Of a stretch of DNA of 64,000 nucleotides, positions 1 through 6,375 are shown one piece after another. The stretch lies in NCBI RefSeq assembly GCF_000765825.2, contig NZ_JRPE02000005.1, positions 1-64,000 on the forward strand, written 5' to 3'. The notes beneath the pieces were generated by a model that saw only the letters and a list, made by a program, of their open reading frames with translations, had not been told where the DNA came from and did no database searches. Made by a program: the position numbers and the translations under genes. The stretch's first letter is position 1. Every line of letters starts with the position of its first letter. The DNA is from Helicobacter magdeburgensis (GTDB lineage: Bacteria; Campylobacterota; Campylobacteria; Campylobacterales; Helicobacteraceae).

Positions 1-25
1 TTAAAGCGTCGTCGGGTGGGGGATA

Positions 26-100
26 CATAAGGGGGAGGGGTGACTTCGCGTGTAGCGAAGCAAACCCGTTTTACGCAAATTCAAACCCCTCCCCCTTATG
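26..100. repeat. Large inverted repeat with nested hairpin
   Basis: A perfect 16-bp inverted repeat: CATAAGGGGGAGGGGT at 26-41 is matched by its reverse complement at 85-100. Inside it a second hairpin, CTTCGC-GTGTA-GCGAAG, occupies 44-60. No U-tract follows on either strand, so it is not a textbook terminator. It lies downstream of the leftward MarR gene and could end that transcript or one entering from the left. It could also be a short non-autonomous repeat; copy number elsewhere cannot be judged from this window. Confidence 0.7.
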
Positions 101-140
101 AAAAAAGAAAAGATTTTAGTAATAACAAAGACACTTCGTT

Positions 141-581
141 TTATTCTTTCAAACCCTCTTTAATCGCCAAACGCATATTTTCAAGCACATTTAGGCAGGT
201 GTTAATCTCATCTTGTGAAAAACGCGAAAAAAGCAAAGATTCTAGTTTTTTGATTTTATCTTTAATAAGATTGAGTGCATTTTCACCATTTGGTGTAAGC
301 ATAAGTAGCATAGTGCGTTTATCACAAGAATCTTGTGTTTTTACAAACAAGCCCTTATTGACAAGGGAATTAGCCTCGCGTGAAATAGTCGCCTTATCCT
401 TATGCAACTCCCTTGCGATATGGCTAATGTGAATCTTGGGATTTTCTGAGACCATAAAGAGAATGACACCTTGCTCAAAGCTAAGATTATGAGCCTTAAG
501 CTCTTTAATGAAAAATTCCTGAAAACTCCTAGCCGTTCTACCGATGTGATGCCCGATGAGATATTGCGTATCATTCTGCAA
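141..581 (-). CDS. MarR-family transcriptional regulator
   Basis: A 146-residue protein of usual MarR length. It shows an N-terminal dimerisation helix, a winged helix-turn-helix around residues 50-110 (ISHIARELHKDKATISREAN, then a wing with DKRTMLLMLTPNG), and a C-terminal helix rich in charged residues. MarR proteins are dimeric DNA-binding repressors that often control efflux or stress genes and their own promoter. It is divergent from rnpB across about 60 bp. A short TTGT-A-ACAA dyad at 615-623 lies in that gap and could be its operator, which is inference. The ligand and target genes are not shown by the sequence. Confidence 0.88.
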   Translation of the reverse strand: MQNDTQYLIGHHIGRTARSFQEFFIKELKAHNLSFEQGVILFMVSENPKIHISHIARELHKDKATISREANSLVNKGLFVKTQDSCDKRTMLLMLTPNGENALNLIKDKIKKLESLLFSRFSQDEINTCLNVLENMRLAIKEGLKE

Positions 582-630
582 AATTTAAGCCTTTTTAAAG
601 TTAGATTGCGGGTATTGTAACAAATTTTGC

Positions 631-636
631 TATAAT
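631..636 (+). promoter_or_regulatory. -10 box of rnpB
   Basis: A perfect TATAAT lies about 8 bases before the predicted 5' end of the RNase P RNA. The dyad TTGTAACAA at 615-623 sits just upstream, where a -35 element would end. Confidence 0.75.
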
Positions 637-643
637 TTGCACT

Positions 644-965
644 TAGGCATAGTAGGTGGTTGCTTTTGTTTAACAAAAGAGGAAAGTCCGAGCTACAAAG
701 ACAGGATTCCATTTAACAAATGGCTAAGGCAACTTAAGGGAAAGTGCAACAGAAAACAACCGCTTTTGCAAAAAAGTAAGGGTGAAAAGGTGGGGTAAGA
801 GCCTACCGATTTTGCAGCAATGCAAAATGTCAATGCAAACCCAATCCGTAGCAAGAAGAGTATGGTTATCGTCTTACACTTCAAACTCTTCGCTTGAGAC
901 ATATTGTGAAATATGCCCTAGATAAATAGCCACCCACGACAGAACTCGGCTTATCGCTATGCCTA
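644..965 (+). ncRNA. rnpB: RNase P catalytic RNA (M1 RNA)
   Basis: This is the RNA subunit of the ribonuclease that matures tRNA 5' ends. The diagnostic 5' block GAGGAAAGTCCGAGCT is at 679-694 and the partner block ACAGAACTCGGCTTAT at 939-954; both are hallmarks of bacterial type A RNase P RNA. The ends are fixed by a perfect 9-bp terminal helix: TAGGCATAG (644-652) pairs with CTATGCCTA (957-965). The length of about 322 nt is normal for ε-proteobacteria. It is transcribed from the TATAAT at 631. No clear intrinsic terminator follows before the small peptide gene. Confidence 0.96.
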
Positions 966-1003
966 GTTTGACACATATTTAATGACTATACATTTTTTCA
1001 AGC

Positions 1004-1009
1004 TAGAAT
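1004..1009 (+). promoter_or_regulatory. Candidate -10 box (TAGAAT) for the AapA-like gene
   Basis: TAGAAT preceded by GC resembles the -10 elements upstream of thrC, purE and other genes here. Predicted initiation near 1016 would give a leader of about 26 nt before the peptide ATG at 1042. Confidence 0.45.
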
Positions 1010-1041
1010 CCAAACTTCAAAAAAGTGAAACAAAACTTACA

Positions 1042-1134
1042 ATGGCAATACCCGCCAAAGAAAATGCGGAAGTATTTTTGAACAATTTTTTGGGTTGTGT
1101 AGCTTTTTGTGTAAGAAGCTACCTAAAGCGGTAG
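1042..1134 (+). CDS. AapA-like small hydrophobic peptide (candidate type I toxin)
   Basis: A 30-codon frame encodes a peptide beginning MAIPAKEN, with a hydrophobic core containing FLGC and the C-terminal residues LKR, ending at TAG 1132-1134. H. pylori AapA1 (as I recall it) is also 30 residues, begins MA, has FLGC in its hydrophobic centre and ends LLKR. AapA peptides insert in the inner membrane and kill or dormancy-convert the cell; antisense IsoA RNAs silence them. The gene sits in the 278-bp gap after rnpB. A -10 box lies at 1004, an antisense -10 at 1185-1190, and the mRNA has a long stem, as expected of type I toxins. The Shine-Dalgarno is weak (only GTGA 14 bases upstream). It is too short for ordinary gene callers. 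I rate the coding call likely and the toxin role as inference. Confidence 0.62.
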   Translation: MAIPAKENAEVFLNNFLGCVAFCVRSYLKR

Positions 1135-1166
1135 TGCCGCAACACAAAAAGCAAACTCCCAAAAAA
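1086..1166 (+). other. Long stem-loop in the AapA-like mRNA with an alternative fold
   Basis: Three nested helices pair the second half of the coding region with its 3' UTR: TTTTTTGGG 1086-1094 with CCCAAAAAA 1158-1166; GCTTTTTGTGT 1102-1112 with ACACAAAAAGC 1142-1152; GCGG 1128-1131 with CCGC 1137-1140. The stop codon lies in the apical loop. A mutually exclusive hairpin pairs GTAGCTT 1099-1105 with AAGCTAC 1116-1122. H. pylori aapA mRNAs are known to fold into translationally inert forms and switch on processing or during transcription. Confidence 0.6.
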
Positions 1167-1184
1167 GTGGCAAAAAGACAACGC

Positions 1185-1190
1185 ATTATA
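1185..1190 (-). promoter_or_regulatory. Minus-strand -10 box (TATAAT), candidate antitoxin promoter
   Basis: ATTATA on the plus strand reads TATAAT on the minus strand, followed by GCG. A TTGATT at 1212-1217 is too far (21 bp) for a canonical -35, but Helicobacter promoters generally lack one. It directly abuts the σ54 promoter on the other strand. Confidence 0.4.
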
Positions 1191-1208
1191 TGGAACAAAA
1201 TATGCTTG
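1191..1208 (+). promoter_or_regulatory. σ54 (RpoN) promoter
   Basis: TGGAACAAAATATGCTTG has GG at 1192-1193 and GC at 1204-1205 with exactly 10 bases between, the invariant σ54 spacing. It also fits the Campylobacterota form GGAA-N6-(T/A)TGCTT. Predicted initiation near 1216 leaves a 27-nt leader with SD GAAGAGG before the ATG at 1244. RpoN drives middle flagellar genes in Helicobacter. Confidence 0.75.
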
Positions 1209-1243
1209 AACAATCAACAAGATTCCAAAGTGAAGAGGTCAAT

Positions 1244-1765
1244 ATGCAAAATATAATCGCCACAATGCAAAAGCACCAAAAGGACATAGAAAAGCAATTT
1301 AGCCAAGATTCTAATACGCAAAGCATACATAAATTTAGCGAGGATATGAAAGGGGCAAATGAGTTTATAGGAGCATTGCAAACGGCAAATGTGGCGTGTA
1401 GAAAGATTTTGAAACTAGCAAAAGATTTGGGTGCAAACAGCCTTTCACAAGATTCACAAGACTTGCAAGACATTATAGGAAACACCGCTTTTATGGGGGT
1501 CAAGCTCTTTAACACACAGCTTAGCACGACACTCAATGCGACTTCTTACACATTTTGTATTGATAATCCTATGCCACTGCTTCAAGCAGATTCAAATACA
1601 CAAGCCCTTATCGCCTACATAGAGGAAAAATCACAGGAAATCACACAATTACTTCTAACCCTTAGCGATGCGTTAATAGAATCTAGCACACCTAGCACAT
1701 CAAGCGAGAATTACAACTTTAATGAGTTTAATGCCAAGGCGTTTAGCCAAATGCTTAAAGGATAA
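1244..1765 (+). CDS. Flagellar FliS export co-chaperone (HP1076-like)
   Basis: A 173-residue, helix-rich cytoplasmic protein beginning MQNIIATMQKHQ. The stretch DIIGNTAFMGVKLFNTQLST echoes the flagellin motif NTxFNGxxLL, consistent with HP1076 of H. pylori, which folds like part of flagellin and helps the flagellin chaperone FliS. The frame is open upstream to an ATG at 1190, but I chose 1244. The 1190 start lies inside the σ54 promoter, while 1244 has SD GAAGAGG (1232-1238) and gives a length close to the 171 residues of HP1076. The gene is 2 bp from gltX2 and may be cotranscribed with it. Function is inferred from this resemblance and the RpoN promoter. Confidence 0.75.
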   Translation: MQNIIATMQKHQKDIEKQFSQDSNTQSIHKFSEDMKGANEFIGALQTANVACRKILKLAKDLGANSLSQDSQDLQDIIGNTAFMGVKLFNTQLSTTLNATSYTFCIDNPMPLLQADSNTQALIAYIEEKSQEITQLLLTLSDALIESSTPSTSSENYNFNEFNAKAFSQMLKG

Positions 1766-1767
1766 AA

Positions 1768-3156
1768 ATGCTGCGTTTTGCTCCATCTCCCACAGGTGAT
1801 ATGCATATAGGCAACCTGCGGGCTGCGATTTTTAACTACATTATTGCCAAACAAACTAACCAAAAGTTCCTTATCCGCATTGAAGATACAGACTTAGCAA
1901 GAAATATTGAAGGCAAGGATAAGGAGATTCTATCTCTTTTAAATCTTTTTGGCTTGTTGTGGGACAATCTAGTCTATCAAAGCCATAATTTTGACAAGCA
2001 CCGCCAACTCGCACAATATCTCATAGAAAAAGATTTAGCCTTTTATTGCTACTGCTCTAAGGAGTTTTTAGAATCTAAGCGAGAAGAGGCAAAAGCACAA
2101 AAAAAGCCCTTTCGCTACGATATGCAGTGGGCGGAGCTTGAAAAGCATACAAATAAAAATCCTGTTATCCGCATTAAAGGGGCAAGTTCTACCATTAGCT
2201 TTGAAGATGCTATCAAAGGACATCTAAGCTTTGAACCCCACGAGATTGATAGCTTTGTGATTATTAAAGAAGATGGAATCCCAACTTATAACTTCGCGTG
2301 TGCGGTAGATGATATGCTTTATGATGTAAGCTTTGTGGTGCGTGGGGAAGATCATACAAGCAACACACCTCGTCAGATTCTAATCCATCGTGCTTTGGGT
2401 TATGAAAAAGTCTTAGGCTACGCACATTTGCCTATTATTTTGGGGGAAAGTGGCAGCAAGATGAGCAAACGAGATAGTGCTTCATCTGTGGCGTGGCTGC
2501 TTGAGCAGGGCTTTTTACCCCAAGCGATTATCAACTACCTCATCTCAATGGGGAATCATACGCCCCAAGAAGTGTTTAAACTGCAAGAAAGCTTTGCGTG
2601 GTTCGATATAAAAAATATCGCTAAATCGCCTGTGAAGTTTGATATTAAGCGATTAAGATTCTTAAATAGAGAGCATTTAAAAATGCTAAACGAGCAGGAA
2701 TTTGCCCTGCTTGTTGATAGCAAAGATTCAAGTGTGGGGGCATTAGCAAAGCTACATTTGCAAGAGGCAAGCACACTTAATGAGATAAGAGAAAAGTTAG
2801 ATAAGATTTTTGCTCCAAAGTGCATAGAGAGGGCTGAAAATGGAGAGAGTTACATAGAAGAATGTAAAATTTTATATGCGATTTTATGCGAGATGATAGA
2901 ATCTAAGGACTTAAATTTACAGGATTATGAAAGCTTAAAAAATGCCCTAATGCAACGCTCAAACTTAAAGGGCAAAAAATTCTTTAAGCCTTTAAGGATT
3001 CTGCTCACCGGGCAAACGCACGGCTTAGAATTAAGCGAGATTTACCCCTATTTGCGATTTTTCTTAAAAGACATTGTGCGGTTAGATAGCAATGCCATTG
3101 CGGATTCAAATGCAGATTCAACACAAGCTATAAAAAACCAAGCCATAAAAAACTAG
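1768..3156 (+). CDS. gltX2: Glutamyl-tRNA synthetase 2, tRNA-Gln specific (non-discriminating partner)
   Basis: A class I aminoacyl-tRNA synthetase of 462 residues. It has the HIGH-type motif as DMHIGNLRAAIFNY near residue 11 and KMSKR near residue 232. The N-terminus MLRFAPSPTGDMHIGNLRA and the overall sequence match H. pylori GltX2 (HP0643) rather than GltX1. HP0643 charges only tRNA-Gln with glutamate; the product is then amidated by GatCAB, since these bacteria lack GlnRS. A second, canonical gltX should exist elsewhere. The last 20 residues are a low-complexity tail with NAIADSNADS and two AIKN repeats. SD AAAGGAT precedes the ATG; yggT, slt, galU and murA follow in the H. pylori order. 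Confidence 0.93.
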   Translation: MLRFAPSPTGDMHIGNLRAAIFNYIIAKQTNQKFLIRIEDTDLARNIEGKDKEILSLLNLFGLLWDNLVYQSHNFDKHRQLAQYLIEKDLAFYCYCSKEFLESKREEAKAQKKPFRYDMQWAELEKHTNKNPVIRIKGASSTISFEDAIKGHLSFEPHEIDSFVIIKEDGIPTYNFACAVDDMLYDVSFVVRGEDHTSNTPRQILIHRALGYEKVLGYAHLPIILGESGSKMSKRDSASSVAWLLEQGFLPQAIINYLISMGNHTPQEVFKLQESFAWFDIKNIAKSPVKFDIKRLRFLNREHLKMLNEQEFALLVDSKDSSVGALAKLHLQEASTLNEIREKLDKIFAPKCIERAENGESYIEECKILYAILCEMIESKDLNLQDYESLKNALMQRSNLKGKKFFKPLRILLTGQTHGLELSEIYPYLRFFLKDIVRLDSNAIADSNADSTQAIKNQAIKN

Positions 3157-3162
3157 GAGGAG

Positions 3163-3465
3163 ATGATGGTAGTAGGCACTCTCTTAAATGCGGTTGCTGT
3201 GATTTTGAGTATGCTTATAAATCTTTATGTGTGGGTGATTGTGATTGCCGCACTTGTAAGCTGGGTAAGACCTGATCCATACAACCCCATCGTGCAAGTG
3301 CTAAATCGCCTAACACAGCCCCTTTATGCTAGGCTACGCTCCATTATACCAACAGCGATAAATGGCATTGACTTTGCCCCACTTATTGTGGCGGTGCTAC
3401 TTAAATTTATTGATTTATCTCTTGTGCAGATTTTATTAAACTACGCTAAAACTTTGCAAATTTAA
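3163..3465 (+). CDS. YggT family membrane protein
   Basis: A 100-residue inner-membrane protein with two hydrophobic segments, roughly residues 5-30 and 65-95. The YggT signature between them is WVRPDPYNPIVQVLNRLTQPLYARLR. YggT proteins are small integral membrane proteins linked to osmotic and cation tolerance and to division or envelope assembly; the exact role is not established. Two ATG codons are adjacent (3163 and 3166). The AGGAGG at 3155-3160 is better spaced for the second, so the true product may be 99 residues. It lies between gltX2 and slt with tiny gaps, indicating one operon. Confidence 0.88.
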   Translation: MMVVGTLLNAVAVILSMLINLYVWVIVIAALVSWVRPDPYNPIVQVLNRLTQPLYARLRSIIPTAINGIDFAPLIVAVLLKFIDLSLVQILLNYAKTLQI

Positions 3466-3473
3466 GGATAAAA

Positions 3474-5102
3474 ATGAGAAGTTTAATCTTACTGCTTTTA
3501 GCCCTTTGTATTGGCTTTGCCAAAACGGATATTACACTTGAATTTTTAGAATCTAAGCCAAAAGGCTTGGCAAGGGATTTTTACATCTGGCAATTTTTAT
3601 CAAATGAGCATACTTCATTGCAAGATGCACTCAAAGCCTATGAGCTTATCCACCGCAAAACTTCAAAGCTTGATAGCCTTATGAGTGCTAAAGGAAAAGT
3701 CAGCGAACTCCCACGCAAACTTTATTGCCAACGCTTGAGCTTTGAAAGTCTAAAAAAGCAAGACAAAGATTGTATAAAATCAGGGCTAAATCTCGCTAAT
3801 GTCCCCACAATGCCACAGAAAAACAAAGACTTTTTGCTCAAAACCTTTCAAAATGATCCTACATACAAAAAACGCATTGAGATTCTAAGCAAACCAAATA
3901 TTCTAACAGGTATGCTAAATAGCGATGCGGCGACTTTTGCAGCCTTGTATTATGCACTAAGAGATAACCAACGCTTACAAATTATTAATCAAACCATTAA
4001 ACCCCAAGCACTCAAAAAACTTGCTGATGAAAATAACAAATCTTTTAATAATATGCTACAAAAAATCATCGTTACGCACGATAACAGCTATGCAAAGTTT
4101 AAAAAATCGCTTATTGGTGCAAAAATTACAGGGGCAGATTCTTACACACTTTTTTTACTAGGGCTTAATGAGATTTTACACCAAAAGCCCAAAGCGGCAT
4201 TAGAATATTTTAGACTTTCAAGTAAAAATGCCCCAACAGCTATGCAAAAAAATCGTGCTTTGTTTTGGGAATACTCCCTAAGCCACGATAACAAAGTCTT
4301 AAAGAATCTTGCTTCAAGCACAAATGTGGATCTCTACACCATTTATGCTAATCAAAAGTTAGGCGTAAAACCAAGCTACGAAGTAGTAACGGATTTGGGC
4401 AAACTCTCACCTAAAAAACCTGATTTTGACATTAAAGACCCATTCCAATGGCAACTTTTAAAAGATAATCTCTCGCAAGTTAAAAGCGATAAAGACTTAG
4501 AAGAGTTAAGCAAACATTTCACCTATGAAGATACAAGCGCACATCTAGCTTATGTTTTAAATCAGCTCAATAAATTTAAGATTCACTATTTTATCACGCC
4601 TTTTAGCGACAAGCTTAAGTGGAAAAGTGATCACGAAAAAGCCTTTACCTATGCTATTGCCAAGCAGGAAAGCACCCTTTTGCCTGCTCTTGTCTCAACT
4701 TCTTATGCGTTGGGTATGATGCAGATTATGCCTTTTAATGTGGAGCCTTTTGCCAAAAGCTTAAAACGCGACAATATCACGCTTGAAGATATGTTTAACC
4801 CCATAACCGCCCTAGAATTTGGGACATTCTATCTTAATGATTTGGGCAGGGAGTTTAAACACCCACTTTTTGTATCTTATGCTTATAATGGCGGTCCGGG
4901 CTTTTTACGTCGCACATTAAAAACAAAAAAATTCTTTTTGAAAAATCGCAACTACGAGCCGTGGCTCTCTATGGAGCTTATCCCCTATAAAGAATCCCGC
5001 GATTATGGCTTTAGAGTTTTAGCAAATTATATTGTTTATCAAGAGAGTTTTGGCAATACTATCAATCTTGAAGAATATCTCAAGCAAACACTCATCAACT
5101 AA
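3474..5102 (+). CDS. slt: Soluble lytic murein transglycosylase
   Basis: A periplasmic peptidoglycan-cleaving enzyme that forms 1,6-anhydro-muropeptides. It has a signal peptide at residues 1-16 (MRSLILLLLALCIGFA), a long α-helical superhelical domain to about 380, and a C-terminal SLT catalytic domain. The signature there is AIAKQESTLLP with the catalytic Glu, then ALGMMQIMP and YAYNGGPGF. The 542-residue length matches HP0645. Slt is needed for glycan remodelling, and in H. pylori for peptidoglycan fragment release. It starts 9 bp after yggT with SD AAGGAT, within the gltX2-murA operon. Confidence 0.94.
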   Translation: MRSLILLLLALCIGFAKTDITLEFLESKPKGLARDFYIWQFLSNEHTSLQDALKAYELIHRKTSKLDSLMSAKGKVSELPRKLYCQRLSFESLKKQDKDCIKSGLNLANVPTMPQKNKDFLLKTFQNDPTYKKRIEILSKPNILTGMLNSDAATFAALYYALRDNQRLQIINQTIKPQALKKLADENNKSFNNMLQKIIVTHDNSYAKFKKSLIGAKITGADSYTLFLLGLNEILHQKPKAALEYFRLSSKNAPTAMQKNRALFWEYSLSHDNKVLKNLASSTNVDLYTIYANQKLGVKPSYEVVTDLGKLSPKKPDFDIKDPFQWQLLKDNLSQVKSDKDLEELSKHFTYEDTSAHLAYVLNQLNKFKIHYFITPFSDKLKWKSDHEKAFTYAIAKQESTLLPALVSTSYALGMMQIMPFNVEPFAKSLKRDNITLEDMFNPITALEFGTFYLNDLGREFKHPLFVSYAYNGGPGFLRRTLKTKKFFLKNRNYEPWLSMELIPYKESRDYGFRVLANYIVYQESFGNTINLEEYLKQTLIN

Positions 5103-5111
5103 GGAGATTCT

Positions 5112-5936
5112 ATGATACATAAATGCTTATTTCCCGCCGCTGGGTATGGCACACGATTTTTACCCGCAACAAAAGCTATGCCAAAAGAAATGCTCCCTAT
5201 TCTTACAAAGCCCCTTATTCAATATGGTGTAGAAGAAGCTTTGGAATCTGGTTGTTATGAGATAGGTATTGTTACAGGGCGGGGCAAACGCAGTATTGAA
5301 GATCATTTTGATATAAATTATGAGCTAGAACATCAAATCTCTGGCACAGATAAAGAAGAGCTACTCTCCAGCATTAGAAAACTCACAAGCTCTTGCACCT
5401 TTTCTTACACAAGACAAAATGAAATGAAAGGCTTAGGACACGCTATTTTGACAGGCGAAACACTCATTGGCAATGAAGCTTTTGCCGTAATCCTTGCTGA
5501 TGACTTGTGTCATAATGCAAAAGGTGCGGGTGTGCTTAGCCAAATGGTAGCTTTATATAAAAAATATCGTTGCTCCATTGTGGCCATTGAAGAAGTGGAT
5601 AAGAATGAAGTGGATAAATACGGCATTATCCAAGGCGAAGAGATAGAATCTGGCGTGTATCGTGTAAGCGATATGATAGAAAAACCAAGCGTTGATAAAG
5701 CCCCTAGCAATCTTGCCATTATTGGTCGCTATATTTTAACGCCTGATATTTTTGATATTCTGCGTGTTACAAAGCCGGGTAAAAAAGGGGAGATTCAAAT
5801 CACTGATGCCCTTTTAGAGCAAGCCAAGCAAGGCAGAGTATTAGCCTATAAATTTCAAGGCAAACGCTATGACTGCGGAAGTATTGATGGCTATGTAAAA
5901 GCAACAATTGATTTTTATGAGCATTTTAAGCACTAG
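5112..5936 (+). CDS. galU: UTP-glucose-1-phosphate uridylyltransferase
   Basis: Makes UDP-glucose from UTP and glucose-1-phosphate for LPS and other glycans. The 274-residue nucleotidyltransferase has the N-terminal signature FPAAGYGTRFLPATKAMPKEMLPI (residues 7-30), the metal-binding VILADD segment near 129 and IEKPS near 197, all typical of GalU. The ribosome binding site is AAGGAGATTCT ahead of ATG 5112, itself containing the genome-wide word AGATTCT. It is operonic with slt and the following membrane protein gene. Confidence 0.95.
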   Translation: MIHKCLFPAAGYGTRFLPATKAMPKEMLPILTKPLIQYGVEEALESGCYEIGIVTGRGKRSIEDHFDINYELEHQISGTDKEELLSSIRKLTSSCTFSYTRQNEMKGLGHAILTGETLIGNEAFAVILADDLCHNAKGAGVLSQMVALYKKYRCSIVAIEEVDKNEVDKYGIIQGEEIESGVYRVSDMIEKPSVDKAPSNLAIIGRYILTPDIFDILRVTKPGKKGEIQITDALLEQAKQGRVLAYKFQGKRYDCGSIDGYVKATIDFYEHFKH

Positions 5937-5946
5937 AAGCCATTAA

Positions 5947-6354
5947 ATGTTTAATATTAGCTTTTATGTTGTTTGTTGGTTAGTGTTTTTTCTGCTATGC
6001 TTACCTGTTATCTTTGCTGGGCTTTTGGCTGTTGCACTTGAGAATGATAAGACAGAGATAAAAGAAAGTCGCCTAAATGCTCTTTCTCAAGAACTCAATG
6101 AGTTTGCAAATGACAAAGCTAAACTTAAGCCATTGCTTGATGAATTTTTACGCTCTTTTAAGACTTATCCAAAGAATGGCGAAGAGTATGGCTTGTGGAT
6201 TGAGCTTATCTCTGCCTTTGCCGTAAATATGAATCTTATGGAGGTTGATGAAGTAGTAAATTTTCAAGATAGCCTTGAATCTGCCAACCCTGAAAGCAAA
6301 GCAAATATCAAAGAGGCGATTGGCAGAGCCTTACAAAAACGCGAAAGCAAATAA
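5947..6354 (+). CDS. Conserved hypothetical membrane-anchored protein
   Basis: A 135-residue protein with one N-terminal transmembrane segment (about residues 5-30, FYVVCWLVFFLLCLPVIFAG) and a charged, mostly α-helical soluble part. It occupies the same place between galU and murA as the hypothetical gene HP0647 in H. pylori. No catalytic motif is visible. Close spacing to both neighbours (10 and 21 bp) suggests cotranscription with cell-envelope precursor genes. Function unknown. Confidence 0.75.
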   Translation: MFNISFYVVCWLVFFLLCLPVIFAGLLAVALENDKTEIKESRLNALSQELNEFANDKAKLKPLLDEFLRSFKTYPKNGEEYGLWIELISAFAVNMNLMEVDEVVNFQDSLESANPESKANIKEAIGRALQKRESK

Positions 6355-6375
6355 GCACAAACAAAAGGATAAGAA

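Larger units (their letters stand above)
1042..1178 (-). ncRNA. Candidate IsoA-type antisense RNA
   Basis: A minus-strand -10 box predicts a start near 1178 and a transcript running leftward across the 3' UTR and coding region of the AapA-like gene, fully complementary to it. In H. pylori the IsoA antitoxins are short RNAs transcribed opposite each aapA gene. The 3' end is not defined: I see no strong intrinsic terminator, so the left boundary is arbitrary. Confidence 0.3.

Noticed and set aside
40-432. Plus-strand 130-codon frame
   Set aside because: It lies opposite the well-supported MarR gene, has no SD, and begins inside the large inverted repeat.
693-902. Minus-strand 69-codon frame
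   Set aside because: It is entirely within the RNase P RNA gene.
1190-1243. N-terminal extension of the FliS co-chaperone
   Set aside because: The extension overlaps the σ54 promoter and would start upstream of the predicted transcript.
1186-1536. Minus-strand 116-codon frame opposite the co-chaperone
   Set aside because: No start context or family resemblance; its composition mirrors the coding strand opposite.
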